From NCBI RefSeq assembly GCF_001544575.2, contig NZ_FCNY02000001.1:248001-312000 (forward strand): 64,000 bases of DNA, given 5' to 3'. The notes under the pieces are model-generated. The model saw only the letters and a program-made list of their open reading frames with translations, was not told where the DNA came from and did no database searches. Below, piece after piece: positions 26,463 through 36,164 of this stretch. The position numbers and the translations under genes were made by a program. The DNA is from Caballeronia cordobensis. GTDB lineage: Bacteria > Pseudomonadota > Gammaproteobacteria > Burkholderiales > Burkholderiaceae. Within the stretch, counting starts at the first letter, position 1; the number at the start of each line of letters is the position of its first letter.

Positions 26463-27296
26463 TTAGATGTGCGGCGGCTCGTACAGCGCGGCGATGCCTT
26501 CGCACGCGTCTTCGTCGAGCCACCGATGGCGCAGCATGCAATCGAGCGTGGCGAGACTCGCGTCGACGGTGAGCGCGCCCTCCTCGATCCAGCGCGCGAC
26601 GTCCTCGATGCGCGCGAGGCGGTGCTCGCCGACTTCGCCATCCTGATTGCGCGGGGTGAAATCGGGCGGCAGCGAGACGTCGAAAACGAAAATCTGCTCG
26701 GCCTGCGTGCCTTCGGGCAGCGTCTGCAGGACGTGAAACGTGCCGCCGGGCGTCGCCGTGGAAGCGAGTTCGGCGCTCATGCCGGCCTCTTCCCAACACT
26801 CCTTCACGAGCGTCGGCATGAGGTCCAGCCCCCAGCCGATACCGCCCGCCACGACGTTGTCGAGCATGCCGGGATCGGTCGCCTTCGTGTCGCTGCGGCG
26901 CGCGATCCACAACTGCGGCGCGCTATCTTGATATTTTACGATGCCGTTCAGATGCACCGCGTAGGTCATCGTGCCGAAAAAGCGCGACGCCGCGCGCTCG
27001 ATGAACGCGAGCGGCGGCGCGTCAAAGCGATTGCGGATCGCGTAGATCTCGTCGCGCCAGCCGGGAATCTTGCCTTCGGCGTGCAGCACGGCGACGACTT
27101 CGCGGAGCGCTTCGGTGCGCGCTTCGACGCTTTCCATGTGCAATCGCACGGCATCGTCGATCGCAAAAAAAGGCCAGCGGCGCAGCGCATCGAGATCGGA
27201 ACGGCGAATCCAGCCGACGCGCTCGTCGTCGATGAAAAACGGCGCGTGGGCGGCCGCGTCGAAACGGCGCGCGGCGACGATGGCGGGCAATGTCAT
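26463..27296 (-). CDS. Nudix hydrolase with DUF4743 (thiamine-pyrophosphokinase-related, Tnr3/YJR142W-like)
   Basis: A 277-residue protein: an N-terminal DUF4743-like part (about 1-125) and a Nudix fold (about 125-260). The Nudix box is atypical: AGGIGWGLDLMPTLVKECWEEAG keeps the EE-x-G metal core but has Leu where the first Glu is expected and Lys where the Arg of REUxEE is expected. This pattern (GGIG...TLVKECxEEAG) is that of the eukaryotic-type thiamine-diphosphate-related Nudix group, which in yeast removes phosphate from oxidised thiamine diphosphate. ATG at 27296 has GAGG 8 bases upstream. It lies 10 bases after lysE and 23 before purU, so it is co-transcribed. The substrate is inferred only. 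Confidence 0.85.
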   Translation of the reverse strand: MTLPAIVAARRFDAAAHAPFFIDDERVGWIRRSDLDALRRWPFFAIDDAVRLHMESVEARTEALREVVAVLHAEGKIPGWRDEIYAIRNRFDAPPLAFIERAASRFFGTMTYAVHLNGIVKYQDSAPQLWIARRSDTKATDPGMLDNVVAGGIGWGLDLMPTLVKECWEEAGMSAELASTATPGGTFHVLQTLPEGTQAEQIFVFDVSLPPDFTPRNQDGEVGEHRLARIEDVARWIEEGALTVDASLATLDCMLRHRWLDEDACEGIAALYEPPHI

Positions 27297-27306
27297 CGGC
27301 GAAACC

Positions 27307-27921
27307 TCAGTCGCGCAGCGCGACGCGAATGCCGAGCGCGATGAACGTCACGCCCGCGAGCCGGTCGAGCCACACGCCGACGCGCGGACGGCGCTTCAGC
27401 CACACGCCGATCATGCCCGCGCCGATGCCGAACGCCGAAAACACGACGACCGTCTGCAGCATGAAAAGGCCGCCGAGTTCGAACATCTGCAACATGACGC
27501 TTTGCGCGCCGTGCGGATCGACGAACTGCGGCAGGAACACGATGAAGAACAGCGTGACTTTCGGATTCAGCATGTTGCCGATCACGCTCTGCCGGAACAC
27601 GGTCGAAAGCGGCTGGCTCGGTCGCGCGTGCGCGGTCGCGAGACCGTGGCTGCGCAGCGCCTTGATGCCGATCCACACGAGATACGCCGCGCCCGCGAGC
27701 TTCACCGCCTGAAACGCGACCGGCGACGACTTCAGCAGCGCCGCGATGCCGAACGCGGCGAGCGTCGTGTGGAAGATCACGCCGAACGCGAAGCCGAGCG
27801 CCGCGACCACGCCCGCGAGCCGCCCTTGCGAGATGCCGCGCGCGAGCACTTGCAGGTTGTCGGGGCCGGGCGCGACCGTGATCGCGACGGATGCGGCGAG
27901 AAAGAGCAGGAAGTTCGGCAT
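27307..27921 (-). CDS. LysE/RhtB family amino acid exporter
   Basis: A 204-residue inner-membrane protein with about six hydrophobic segments. The N-terminus MPNFLLFLAASVAITVAPGPDNLQVL carries the family APGPD motif. These exporters expel amino acids or analogues such as homoserine, threonine or lysine; the substrate here is unknown. ATG at 27921 begins 1 base after the TGA of apt, a strongly coupled junction; an in-frame TTG at 27936 is unlikely. It is followed after 10 bases by the Nudix gene. Confidence 0.9.
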   Translation of the reverse strand: MPNFLLFLAASVAITVAPGPDNLQVLARGISQGRLAGVVAALGFAFGVIFHTTLAAFGIAALLKSSPVAFQAVKLAGAAYLVWIGIKALRSHGLATAHARPSQPLSTVFRQSVIGNMLNPKVTLFFIVFLPQFVDPHGAQSVMLQMFELGGLFMLQTVVVFSAFGIGAGMIGVWLKRRPRVGVWLDRLAGVTFIALGIRVALRD

Positions 27922-27922
27922 C

Positions 27923-28489
27923 TCAATGTCCACCAAATTCGCACACGGTATAGAGCGGCACGCCGTTGTCGCGCAGCAGCTTCGAGCCGCCGAGATCCGG
28001 CAGATCGATGATCGCCGCCGCCTCGACCACTTCCGCGCCGAGACGCTCGAGCAGGATCTTGCCGGCCATCATCGTGCCGCCGGTGGCGACGAGATCGTCG
28101 ACGATCACCACGCGATCGCCCGGCTTGCAGGCGTCCTCGTGAATCTCGACGGTCGCGCTGCCGTATTCCAGGTCATACGACTGCGAGATCGTCTTGTACG
28201 GCAGCTTCCCCTTCTTGCGGATCGGCACGAACCCGAGACTCAGTTCATACGCGAGAATCGGCCCGATGATGAAGCCGCGCGCATCCATGCCCGCGATCAC
28301 GTTGACGTTTTCATCGATATAACGCTGCACGAACAGGTCGATCAGGAGGCGCAGCGCCTTTCGGTCTTGCAGGATCGTCGTGATGTCGCGGAACTGCACG
28401 CCGGGCTGCGGCCAGTTTTCGACGGTGCGCACGCGCTCCTTGATGAAACGCGCGGCGTCGAGCTGAGCGTTCGATGGGGTAATGGACAT
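27923..28489 (-). CDS. apt: Adenine phosphoribosyltransferase
   Basis: A 188-residue purine-salvage enzyme converting adenine and PRPP into AMP. The PRPP-binding motif is [13 protein letters not shown] (about residues 127-139). Also visible are PGVQFRDIT near 29 and [11 protein letters not shown] near 66, both typical of Apt. GGAG lies 7 bases before the ATG. It is followed by lysE at a TGA-G-ATG junction and preceded (60 bases) by the antiporter gene. All five genes of this stretch run leftward and may form one operon. Confidence 0.97.
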   Translation of the reverse strand: MSITPSNAQLDAARFIKERVRTVENWPQPGVQFRDITTILQDRKALRLLIDLFVQRYIDENVNVIAGMDARGFIIGPILAYELSLGFVPIRKKGKLPYKTISQSYDLEYGSATVEIHEDACKPGDRVVIVDDLVATGGTMMAGKILLERLGAEVVEAAAIIDLPDLGGSKLLRDNGVPLYTVCEFGGH

Positions 28490-28549
28490 GACTTCTCCGG
28501 AGTCCGCGCCGTGAGGCCGCGCGTTCGCCTTGGTGACAAAAAGAGGAAA

Positions 28550-30544
28550 TTACGCTGCCCGGCGGTTGCGCGAGAGCCGTTCCTCGGCAAGCGCCAACAC
28601 TTCGGGCAGGCCGCGCAGCACGACGATGTCGTTCGCGCGCAGCTTGGTGTCGGGGTCCGGTGCGACACCCCGGATGCCGTGGCGCCGGATCGCGGTCACT
28701 TCGACACCATTGCCGACGAGCCCGAGATCGTCGAGCGAATGCCCGACGGCTTCGGAATTCGCGTCGATCGGTACGGATTGTAGCCGGACCTGCTCGTGGC
28801 CATCGTCGTCGTCGAGGTCGTCGGCGCCGCGGAAATACCCGCGCAGGAGGCTGTAGCGCGCGTCGCGCATTTCCTCGACGCGCCGCACGACGCGGCGCAT
28901 CGGCACGCCCATCAGCACGAGCGTGTGCGACGCGAGCATCAGGCTGCCCTCGACGATTTCCGGAATCACTTCGGTCGCGCCCGCCGCGGTGAGTTTTTCG
29001 AGATCGGCGTCGTCCACCGTGCGCACGATCACGGGCAGCGTCGGCGCGAGCTCGTGGATGTTGTGCAGCACGCGCATCGCGGAAGGCGTGTTCGCGTAGG
29101 TGATCGCGACCGTCGCCGCGCGATGCAGACCCGCCGCGAGCAGCGACTCGCGCCGCCCTGCATCGCCGAACACGACCGATTCGCCCGCCGCCGCGGCCGC
29201 CGCCACACGGTCCGGGTCGAGATCGAGCGCGACATAGGAAATGCCTTCCTGCTCCAGCATGCGCGCGAGGTTCTGCCCGGCGCGGCCGTAGCCACAAATA
29301 ATGACGTGGCCGCTCTGCTTGAGGCTTTGCGTCGCGATCTTCGTCATTTGCAGCGATTGCAGCATCCATTCCGTCGAGGAAAGCCGCAGCACGATCCGGT
29401 CCGCATTCTGGATGATGAACGGCGCGGCGAGCATGGACAGCAACATCGCGGAAAGCATCGCCTGAAGGACCGTCGGATTCACCAGATGCGAATCGAGTAT
29501 CAGGTTCAGCAGCACGAAACCGAATTCGCCGGCCTGCGCGAGCCCGAGCCCGGTGCGCATCGCGACGCCCGGCGACGCGCCGAAGAGCCGCGCAAGGCCG
29601 GTGATCATCACCGCCTTGAGCAGGATCGGCACGACGAAAAAGCCGAGCACGAGAAACGGATGCTCCCAGATCACGCGCGGGTTCAGCAGCATGCCGGTCG
29701 TCACGAAGAAGAGGCCGAGCAGCACGTCGCGAAATGGCTTGATGTCCTCTTCCACCTGATGCCGGTAAGGCGTTTCGGCAATCAGCATGCCCGCGATGAA
29801 CGCGCCGAGCGCGAGCGACAGGCCGAATTTGTCGGTGATGAACGCCGCGCCCAGCGTCACCAGCAGCAGGTTCAGCATGAAGAGCTCTTGCGAGCGGCGG
29901 CGCGCGACCAGATCGAACCAGCGCGTCATGAATTTCTGGCCGATGAACAGCAGCACCGTCAGCGCGACGACGATCTTCACGGCGGCGATGCCGAGCCACA
30001 TCGCGAGCTGCGACGACTGGCCGTTGCCGAACGCCGCGATGATGATGAGCAGCGGCACCACGGCGAGATCCTGGAAGAGCAGCACGCCGAAGATGTTGCG
30101 CCCGTGCTCCGATTCGAGTTCGAGCCGCTCCGCGAGCAGCTTGCTGACGATGGCCGTGGACGACATCGACATGGCGCCGCCGAGCGCGAAGCTCGCCTGC
30201 CAGGACATCTCGGTCCAGAGGTTCGCGATCCAGCCGAACAGCATCGAGAGCGCGATGGTCGCCGCGACCTGGCTCGCGCCGAGGCCGAACACGATGCGCC
30301 GCATCGAACGCAGTTTCGACAGCGAGAATTCGAGCCCGATGGAGAACATCAGGAAGACGACGCCGAATTCGGCGAGGTGCTGCGCCTGATCCGCGTCCGG
30401 CGCGATGCCCGCCGCGTGCGGGCCCACGATGATGCCGACCGCCAGATAGCCGAGCATCGGCGGCAGATTGAAATAGCGGAATACGACGACGCCTGCCACG
30501 GAGCAGAGCAGCAGCAAGAGCGTCAGTTCGAGCGGAGAAGTCAT
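28550..30544 (-). CDS. CPA2 family monovalent cation:proton antiporter (KefB/YbaL type)
   Basis: A 664-residue inner-membrane protein. Residues about 1-385 form the Na_H_Exchanger fold with some 12 hydrophobic segments (conserved GYLAVGIIVGPHAAG near 33 and FALGGAMSMSSTAIVSKLL near 142). A TrkA-N/RCK domain starts near 415 with the nucleotide-binding VIICGYGRAGQNLARML. A TrkA-C domain ends the protein (about 560-650). Such proteins exchange K+ or Na+ for H+ and are gated by nucleotide or glutathione ligands. It is divergent from kdsD. Assignment to KefB, KefC or YbaL subtype is uncertain. Confidence 0.92.
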   Translation of the reverse strand: MTSPLELTLLLLLCSVAGVVVFRYFNLPPMLGYLAVGIIVGPHAAGIAPDADQAQHLAEFGVVFLMFSIGLEFSLSKLRSMRRIVFGLGASQVAATIALSMLFGWIANLWTEMSWQASFALGGAMSMSSTAIVSKLLAERLELESEHGRNIFGVLLFQDLAVVPLLIIIAAFGNGQSSQLAMWLGIAAVKIVVALTVLLFIGQKFMTRWFDLVARRRSQELFMLNLLLVTLGAAFITDKFGLSLALGAFIAGMLIAETPYRHQVEEDIKPFRDVLLGLFFVTTGMLLNPRVIWEHPFLVLGFFVVPILLKAVMITGLARLFGASPGVAMRTGLGLAQAGEFGFVLLNLILDSHLVNPTVLQAMLSAMLLSMLAAPFIIQNADRIVLRLSSTEWMLQSLQMTKIATQSLKQSGHVIICGYGRAGQNLARMLEQEGISYVALDLDPDRVAAAAAAGESVVFGDAGRRESLLAAGLHRAATVAITYANTPSAMRVLHNIHELAPTLPVIVRTVDDADLEKLTAAGATEVIPEIVEGSLMLASHTLVLMGVPMRRVVRRVEEMRDARYSLLRGYFRGADDLDDDDGHEQVRLQSVPIDANSEAVGHSLDDLGLVGNGVEVTAIRRHGIRGVAPDPDTKLRANDIVVLRGLPEVLALAEERLSRNRRAA

Positions 30545-30687
30545 CCGTCTAGCGTCCTCGTTCGTCAGTTTCCGAGGCGCTGCTCGCGCGCTCCGGCATC
30601 TTGAAAATGGCCCCTGACGACAGGGCTTGCGGGGGCGGATAGGCGGCGGCGCACCGGGTCCCCGCGGGGGCGGCTCGGAATCGCCTT

Positions 30688-30696
30688 TGCTATACT
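30688..30696 (+). promoter_or_regulatory. Extended -10 promoter directly before kdsD
   Basis: TGC-TATACT matches an extended -10 (TGnTATAAT) and ends 6 bases before the kdsD ATG at 30703; no -35 is recognisable. If used, the transcript would begin at or within a base or two of the start codon. Confidence 0.45.
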
Positions 30697-30702
30697 CCGC
30701 GA

Positions 30703-31686
30703 ATGATAGCGAAAATCAATGGCGACCGGGCACTGGCGCTGGCTCGCAACGTAATTCAGATCGAAGCCGACGCCGTTCGCGGGCTCTCCGAACTCCTCGA
30801 CGAAAACTTCACGAACGCGGTCGAAACGCTGCTCGGCTGCCGCGGCCGCGTGGTCGTGTCGGGCATCGGCAAGTCGGGCCATGTCGCGCGCAAGTTCGCC
30901 GCGACGCTCGCCAGCACGGGCACGCCGGCGTTTTTCGTGCATCCGGCGGAAGCGAGCCACGGCGACCTCGGCATGGTCACCGCCGACGACATTTTCATCG
31001 CGCTGTCCAACTCGGGCGAAACGGAAGAGCTCGTTGCCATTTTGCCGCTCATCAAGCGACTCGGGGCAAAGCTCATCGCAATCACCGGCCGTCCCGAATC
31101 GAGCCTCGCGCAACTGGCGGACATGCACCTGAACGCGCGCGTCGAAAAAGAAGCCTGCCCGATGAATCTCGCGCCCACGGCCAGCACGACCGCCGCGTTG
31201 GCGCTCGGCGACGCGCTCGCCGTTGCCGTACTCGATGCGCGCGGCTTCGGCCCCGACGACTTCGCGCGCTCGCATCCGGGCGGCGCGCTCGGCCGGCGCC
31301 TGCTCACCTACGTGCGCGACGTGATGCGCGTAGGCGACGAAGTGCCGGTCGTGCCGCTCGACGCCACCGTTTCCGACGCGCTCTTCCAAATCACCGACAA
31401 ACGCATGGGCATGACGGCCGTCATCGACGAAAATCGCCACGTACACGGCATTTTCACCGATGGCGACCTGCGCCGCATCCTCCAGCGCGACGGCGATTTT
31501 CGCGCGCTGAAGCTCGCCGATGTCATGACCCGTAATCCGCGCACGATCGCGCCGGACCATCTGGCGGTCGAGGCCGTGGAACTGATGGAGCGCTATCGCA
31601 TCAATCAGATGCTGGTCGTGGATGCCGACGCCACTTTGATCGGCGCACTGAACATGCACGACCTCTTCTCCAAGAAGGTAATCTGA
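30703..31686 (+). CDS. kdsD: D-arabinose 5-phosphate isomerase
   Basis: A 327-residue enzyme that interconverts ribulose 5-phosphate and arabinose 5-phosphate, the first step to Kdo of lipopolysaccharide. SIS domain (about 35-175) with SGIGKSGHVARKFAATLAS and HPAEASHGDLG, then two CBS domains (about 200-327; VMRVGDEVPVV and VMTRNPRTI). First gene of kdsD-kdsC-lptC-lptA-lptB; its TGA overlaps the kdsC ATG by one base. There is no ribosome-binding site before ATG 30703 and a -10-like element sits immediately upstream, so initiation may be leaderless. Confidence 0.97.
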   Translation: MIAKINGDRALALARNVIQIEADAVRGLSELLDENFTNAVETLLGCRGRVVVSGIGKSGHVARKFAATLASTGTPAFFVHPAEASHGDLGMVTADDIFIALSNSGETEELVAILPLIKRLGAKLIAITGRPESSLAQLADMHLNARVEKEACPMNLAPTASTTAALALGDALAVAVLDARGFGPDDFARSHPGGALGRRLLTYVRDVMRVGDEVPVVPLDATVSDALFQITDKRMGMTAVIDENRHVHGIFTDGDLRRILQRDGDFRALKLADVMTRNPRTIAPDHLAVEAVELMERYRINQMLVVDADATLIGALNMHDLFSKKVI

Positions 31687-32225
31687 TGGCGCACACGCCT
31701 CCCACCGCCGCCGAGCGCGCGAGCCGGCTGAAGCTGATGGTGTTCGACGTCGACGGCGTGTTCACCGACGGCAGCCTCTATTTCTCCGCCGACGGCGACA
31801 CGATGAAATCGTTCAATTCGCTCGACGGCCACGGCGTGAAGATGCTGCAGTCCGTCGGCGTGCAGACGGCGATCATCACGGGACGGCAATCGGGCATCGT
31901 CGCGGCGCGCTCGCGCGAGCTGGGCATCACGCATCTCTTTCAGGGCGTCTCGGACAAAACCGTCGCGCTCGCCGAACTGCTGAAAACCACCGGCATCGCC
32001 GCCGACGAATGCGGCTACATGGGCGACGACTGGCCCGACCTCGCGGTCATGCGCCGCTGCGGCTTCGCGGCCGCGCCCGCGAACGCGCATCCGGAAGTGA
32101 TCCAGCGCGTGCACTGGGTCGCGGAAGCGCGCGGCGGCCACGGCGCGGTGCGCGAAGTCTGCGACGCGATCCTGCGCGCGCAGCACCGTTACGATGCGCT
32201 GCTCGCCGCGGCGCTCGGAGGCTGA
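31686..32225 (+). CDS. kdsC: 3-deoxy-D-manno-octulosonate 8-phosphate phosphatase
   Basis: A 179-residue HAD-superfamily phosphatase of the small tetrameric KdsC type. It removes phosphate from Kdo 8-phosphate to give Kdo. HAD motif I is DVDGVFTDG (about residues 19-27), motif II IITGRQSG, and motif IV GYMGDDWPDL. Overlaps kdsD by one base (TGATG) and is followed 4 bases later by lptC, so translation of the set is tightly coupled. Confidence 0.97.
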   Translation: MAHTPPTAAERASRLKLMVFDVDGVFTDGSLYFSADGDTMKSFNSLDGHGVKMLQSVGVQTAIITGRQSGIVAARSRELGITHLFQGVSDKTVALAELLKTTGIAADECGYMGDDWPDLAVMRRCGFAAAPANAHPEVIQRVHWVAEARGGHGAVREVCDAILRAQHRYDALLAAALGG

Positions 32226-32229
32226 AGGC

Positions 32230-32832
32230 ATGCACCGTCCCGGCCGCCTCGCCTCGCTTTTGCCGCTCCTCGCAATGGCCGCGCTCGCGGGCATCACGTA
32301 CTGGCTCTTGCAGGCCACCCTGCCCCCGGCCCAGCAGGCGCCGACGCCGGAGAAGCGCCACACGCCCGACTACTTCGCGAACAACTTTTCCGTGTCCGAG
32401 CTGGACGCGACCGGTTCGACGCAATATCGTCTGACCGCGAAGTCGATGGTGCATTACGAAGACGACGAAATCAGCGATCTGACGCTGCCCGCGATCCGCA
32501 TGTTCCAGCCGCAAAAGCCGACCGTCACGGCCACGGCGCTGCGCGGCACGGTCAACGGCGACGTCTCGATCGTCGATCTCTACGACGACGCCCGCATCCT
32601 GCGCGCGGCCGGTTACGGAGATCCGCAGATGCAGGCGGATTCGCAGCATTTTCGCGTGCTGGTGAACGACGATGTCATCGAAACGGAAAAACCGGTTAGA
32701 CTTCAGCGCGGCCCGTCCGTGATGACGGCCGACGGCATGAACTACAACAACGTGACCCGGGTAATGAAGCTCTTCGGTAACGTGCGCGGCGCGATCGCCG
32801 CCACGGATATCAACGGCGGATCGTCCAAATAA
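32230..32832 (+). CDS. lptC: LPS export ABC transporter periplasmic protein LptC
   Basis: A 200-residue protein from ATG at 32230 (MHRPGRLASLLPLLAMAAL). A single N-terminal membrane anchor (about 8-28) is followed by a periplasmic beta-jellyroll (about 50-195) of the LptC/OstA fold: SVSELDATGSTQYRLTAKSM and GMNYNNVTRVMKLFGNVRG. It links LptBFG in the inner membrane to the LptA bridge that carries LPS across the periplasm. It sits between kdsC and lptA in the conserved order. The longer open frame (from 32194) overlaps kdsC and lacks support. Confidence 0.94.
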   Translation: MHRPGRLASLLPLLAMAALAGITYWLLQATLPPAQQAPTPEKRHTPDYFANNFSVSELDATGSTQYRLTAKSMVHYEDDEISDLTLPAIRMFQPQKPTVTATALRGTVNGDVSIVDLYDDARILRAAGYGDPQMQADSQHFRVLVNDDVIETEKPVRLQRGPSVMTADGMNYNNVTRVMKLFGNVRGAIAATDINGGSSK

Positions 32833-32861
32833 CCCCGGCACTCCCATCCAATTGTGACTGC

Positions 32862-33527
32862 ATGAACGAAAGGTTCCCTCGTCCCGATGGCGGTCCTGCG
32901 CGCGCAACGCCCGCGCGGACCGGACTCGCGGCCGCGCTCTCCATCGCCGTGGCGCTCGTCGCGCTGCCGGCGCACGCCGAAAAGGCGGACCGCGACAAGC
33001 CGCTCAACATCGAAGCGGACAACATGTCCTACGACGACCTCAACCAGAAGAACATCTTCACCGGTCACGTCGTCGCGACCAAGGGCACGATCATGATCAA
33101 GGCGGATCGCGTCGAGGTCACGCAAGACCCGCAGGGCTATCAATACGCGACAGGCACGTCGAGCGGCAACACCCTCTCGTACTTCCGCCAGAAGCGCGAC
33201 GGCGTGGACGAATATATCGACGGCAACGCCGTGCGCATCGACTACGACGGCAAGAACGACTTCACCAAGCTCACGACGCGCGCCGTCGTGCGCCGTCTGC
33301 AAGGCCTGACGAAAGTGCAGGACGAAGTGCACGGCAGCGTGATCACCTACGACGGTCAGAAAGATTTCTACACGGCAAGCGCGGGCAAGGACCAGGCCGG
33401 TCCCGGCAATCCGAGCGGGCGCGTGCGCGCGATGCTCGCGCCGCGTTCCGGCGGCGCCGCGCCGCTGAACGGCGCGCCCGCCACGCTCACTCCGTCGAAC
33501 ACCATTCAAGGACAGCCGCAGCAGTGA
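32862..33527 (+). CDS. lptA: LPS export periplasmic protein LptA
   Basis: A 221-residue periplasmic protein. Signal peptide at 1-40 (hydrophobic [18 protein letters not shown], cleavage before EKADR). The OstA beta-jellyroll runs from about 45 to 165 ([32 protein letters not shown]), followed by a Pro/Gly/Ala-rich tail that is less conserved. It polymerises to form the bridge that carries LPS to LptD. Its TGA overlaps the GTG start of lptB by 3 bases. Confidence 0.95.
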   Translation: MNERFPRPDGGPARATPARTGLAAALSIAVALVALPAHAEKADRDKPLNIEADNMSYDDLNQKNIFTGHVVATKGTIMIKADRVEVTQDPQGYQYATGTSSGNTLSYFRQKRDGVDEYIDGNAVRIDYDGKNDFTKLTTRAVVRRLQGLTKVQDEVHGSVITYDGQKDFYTASAGKDQAGPGNPSGRVRAMLAPRSGGAAPLNGAPATLTPSNTIQGQPQQ

Positions 33528-34306
33528 ATTCGCCCGCCATGCCCCACCGCAAGCCGGAAGGCGAGTCCAGTTCACTCGTCGTCCGCAATCTGAAGAAGCG
33601 TTACGGGTCACGCACCGTGGTGAAGGACGTGTCGCTCGACGTGAAGAGCGGCGAAGTGGTCGGACTGCTCGGGCCCAACGGCGCGGGCAAGACCACGTCG
33701 TTCTATATGATCGTCGGACTCGTGCCGCTCGATGCCGGCGAAATCGATCTGGACGGCAATTCGATCAGCCTTCTGCCGATCCACGAACGCGCGCACCTCG
33801 GCCTGTCGTATCTGCCGCAGGAAGCGTCGGTGTTCCGCAAGCTCACGGTCGAACAAAACATTCGCGCCGTGCTGGAGTTGCAAACGGACGAGGCCGGCAA
33901 ACGCCTGTCCAAAGACGCCATAACCCAGCGCGCGGAAGCCTTGCTCGACGAATTGCAGATCGCCCATCTGCGCGACAACCCGGCGCTGTCGCTCTCGGGC
34001 GGCGAGCGCCGGCGCGTCGAGATCGCGCGCGCGCTCGCGACCAATCCGAGCTTCATTCTGCTCGACGAACCGTTCGCGGGCGTCGATCCGATCGCCGTGC
34101 TCGAAATTCAGAAGATCGTGAAGTTTCTGAAGCAGCGCAACATCGGCGTCTTGATCACCGACCACAACGTGCGCGAGACGCTCGGCATCTGCGATCATGC
34201 GTACATCATCAGCGACGGCTCCGTGCTTGCGGCGGGCGCGCCCGGCGAGATCATCGAGAACGAAAACGTGCGGCGCGTCTATCTCGGCGAACATTTCCGC
34301 ATGTGA
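33524..34306 (+). CDS. lptB: LPS export ABC transporter ATP-binding protein LptB
   Basis: A 260-residue ATPase. Walker [11 protein letters not shown] is near residue 55, signature [15 protein letters not shown] near 155, Walker [14 protein letters not shown] near 175, and the family-specific [15 protein letters not shown] end. It powers LPS extraction with LptFG. GTG at 33524 overlaps the lptA stop (GTGA); ATG at 33539 is possible and would shorten the protein by 5 residues. It ends the operon: a strong terminator follows. Confidence 0.97.
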   Translation: MNSPAMPHRKPEGESSSLVVRNLKKRYGSRTVVKDVSLDVKSGEVVGLLGPNGAGKTTSFYMIVGLVPLDAGEIDLDGNSISLLPIHERAHLGLSYLPQEASVFRKLTVEQNIRAVLELQTDEAGKRLSKDAITQRAEALLDELQIAHLRDNPALSLSGGERRRVEIARALATNPSFILLDEPFAGVDPIAVLEIQKIVKFLKQRNIGVLITDHNVRETLGICDHAYIISDGSVLAAGAPGEIIENENVRRVYLGEHFRM

Positions 34307-34361
34307 TCCCGCGCAGTGCAACGTCGCGGCGCGCATCGTGCGCCGCACCACGCCGAAACGC

Positions 34362-34403
34362 AAAAAAAGCCGTGCCGCCTCTTCCGGGCGGCACGGCTTT
34401 TTT
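34362..34403 (+). terminator. Rho-independent terminator of the kdsD-lptB operon
   Basis: Stem GCCGTGCCGCC (34369-34379) with GGCGGCACGGC (34387-34397), a 7-base loop, followed by six T and preceded by A residues. It separates lptB from rpoN, though some read-through into rpoN is possible. Confidence 0.9.
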
Positions 34404-34462
34404 GGAATCCCCGCGAGGTTTCGCGCGCGTGGCAAACTCTCTACAATGATTAAAACTTTGCC

Positions 34463-35980
34463 ATGAAAGCCAGCCTCCAACTCCGCCTCTCGCAGCATCT
34501 TGCGCTGACCCCGCAACTGCAGCAGTCGATCCGGCTGCTGCAGTTGTCTACGCTCGAACTGCAGCAGGAAGTCGCGATGGCCGTCGCCCAGAACCCGCTG
34601 CTCGAGAACGACGACGACTGGATCGCGAGCCCGCTGCGCGTGGCCGCCGACGGCTCGCTGATCGCGCAGCAAGGTGCGCCCAGCACGCCTTCCGAGCCGA
34701 TGATGAGCAACGGCTCGACATCGTCCACGTCGAGTTCCGAACGTTCGGAAAGCAGCGAGCCGCAGGGCGTCGACGAATACAACGGGCTGGGTTCGGATAG
34801 CGGACAGGATTCCAGTTCGTGGAATCTCGAAGACTATGGCCGCGCGAACAACGCGTCCGACGACGACGATCTCCCGCCGCTGCAAATCCACGAATCGACC
34901 ACGACGCTGCGCGACCATCTGACCGCGCAGTTGCGCATGACTGCGGCGAATCAGCGCGATCGCGCGCTCGTCACGTTCCTGATCGAATCGCTGGACGAGG
35001 ACGGGTATCTGACTTCGTCGCTCGACGAGGTGCAAACCGATCTGCCGGAAGAACTCGAAGTCGAGATCGAAGAACTCAGCGCGGCACTCGCATTGCTGCA
35101 AAGTTTCGATCCGCCCGGCGTCGGCGGGCGCTCGGCGTCGGAGTGCCTGAAGCTGCAATTGCTGCGGCTCGACGGCTCGCCCACGCGCACGCTCGCGCTC
35201 GAGATCGTCATGAATCATCTGGAATTGCTCGCGGCGCGCGACTTCACGCGTCTGCGTAAGCAACTCAAGGCGAGCGACGACTCCCTCCGGGACGCGCATT
35301 TGCTGATCAAGTCGCTGGAGCCGTTTCCGGGCGCGGCGTATGGCAAGAGCGAAGCGGACTACGTGGTGCCGGACATTCTCGTGAGAAAGACCGCGAGCGG
35401 ATGGACGGCGGAGCTCAATCCGGAAATCGTGCCGAAGCTGCGCATCAATCATTTGTACGCGAACATTCTGCGCAACAACCGGGGCGATCCCGGCAGTGGC
35501 TCGCTGCGTCAGCAGCTCCAGGAAGCACGCTGGCTGATCAAGAATATTCAGCAGAGGTTTGAGACGATCCTGCGCGTCGCGCAGGCGATCGTGGAGCGTC
35601 AGAAGAACTTTTTTGCACATGGCGAAATCGCCATGCGGCCCTTGGTTTTGCGGGAGATTGCTGATACGCTGGGATTACACGAGTCGACGGTTTCTCGTGT
35701 GACCACAGGCAAGTACATGCTCACCCCATTCGGGACGCTTGAATTTAAGTACTTCTTTGGATCGCACGTTTCGACCGACACAGGAGGCGCGGCATCGTCA
35801 ACGGCGATCCGCGCACTCATCAAGCAACTGATAGGAGCGGAAGACACCAAAACTCCTCTTTCAGACAGCCGCATCGCCGAACTGCTGGCGGAGCAAGGAT
35901 TCGTGGTCGCGCGGCGCACCGTCGCCAAGTATCGCGAAGCCCTCAGGATCCCCGCAGTGAATCTGCGCAAGTCTCTATGA
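34463..35980 (+). CDS. rpoN: RNA polymerase sigma-54 factor
   Basis: A 505-residue sigma-54. Region I is Gln-rich ([20 protein letters not shown], residues 1-50), region II is an acidic variable linker (about 60-150, Ser/Asp/Glu rich), the core-binding domain follows, then the HTH, and the C-terminal RpoN box [11 protein letters not shown] lies near residue 485. It directs transcription of nitrogen, motility and other enhancer-driven genes. It is followed by hpf, ptsN, hprK and rapZ, the widely conserved rpoN neighbourhood. The 3' third has a lower GC content than the 5' part but no break. Confidence 0.97.
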   Translation: MKASLQLRLSQHLALTPQLQQSIRLLQLSTLELQQEVAMAVAQNPLLENDDDWIASPLRVAADGSLIAQQGAPSTPSEPMMSNGSTSSTSSSERSESSEPQGVDEYNGLGSDSGQDSSSWNLEDYGRANNASDDDDLPPLQIHESTTTLRDHLTAQLRMTAANQRDRALVTFLIESLDEDGYLTSSLDEVQTDLPEELEVEIEELSAALALLQSFDPPGVGGRSASECLKLQLLRLDGSPTRTLALEIVMNHLELLAARDFTRLRKQLKASDDSLRDAHLLIKSLEPFPGAAYGKSEADYVVPDILVRKTASGWTAELNPEIVPKLRINHLYANILRNNRGDPGSGSLRQQLQEARWLIKNIQQRFETILRVAQAIVERQKNFFAHGEIAMRPLVLREIADTLGLHESTVSRVTTGKYMLTPFGTLEFKYFFGSHVSTDTGGAASSTAIRALIKQLIGAEDTKTPLSDSRIAELLAEQGFVVARRTVAKYREALRIPAVNLRKSL

Positions 35981-36164
35981 CCCGTCTCTGTAGTCCATCG
36001 CGTGTTGCGGTGGGCGTTTACCGGCCGCATTGCGAAAGCGCGGACGTGCCGGCCGCTGCATCCCGTTTTTCAGCCGCGTCAGGTTGACGCGCAGACGGGA
36101 AGCACAGCCGACCGGTATCGGACGAGCCGACGTGATCTAACGGCCATCAGCTTGGAGAGCAACT

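Noticed and set aside
28796..35620. Several 280-670-codon frames antisense to the antiporter, kdsD-lptB and rpoN genes
   Set aside because: All lie opposite well-identified genes, are low-complexity Arg/His/Glu-rich and lack starts with ribosome-binding sites.
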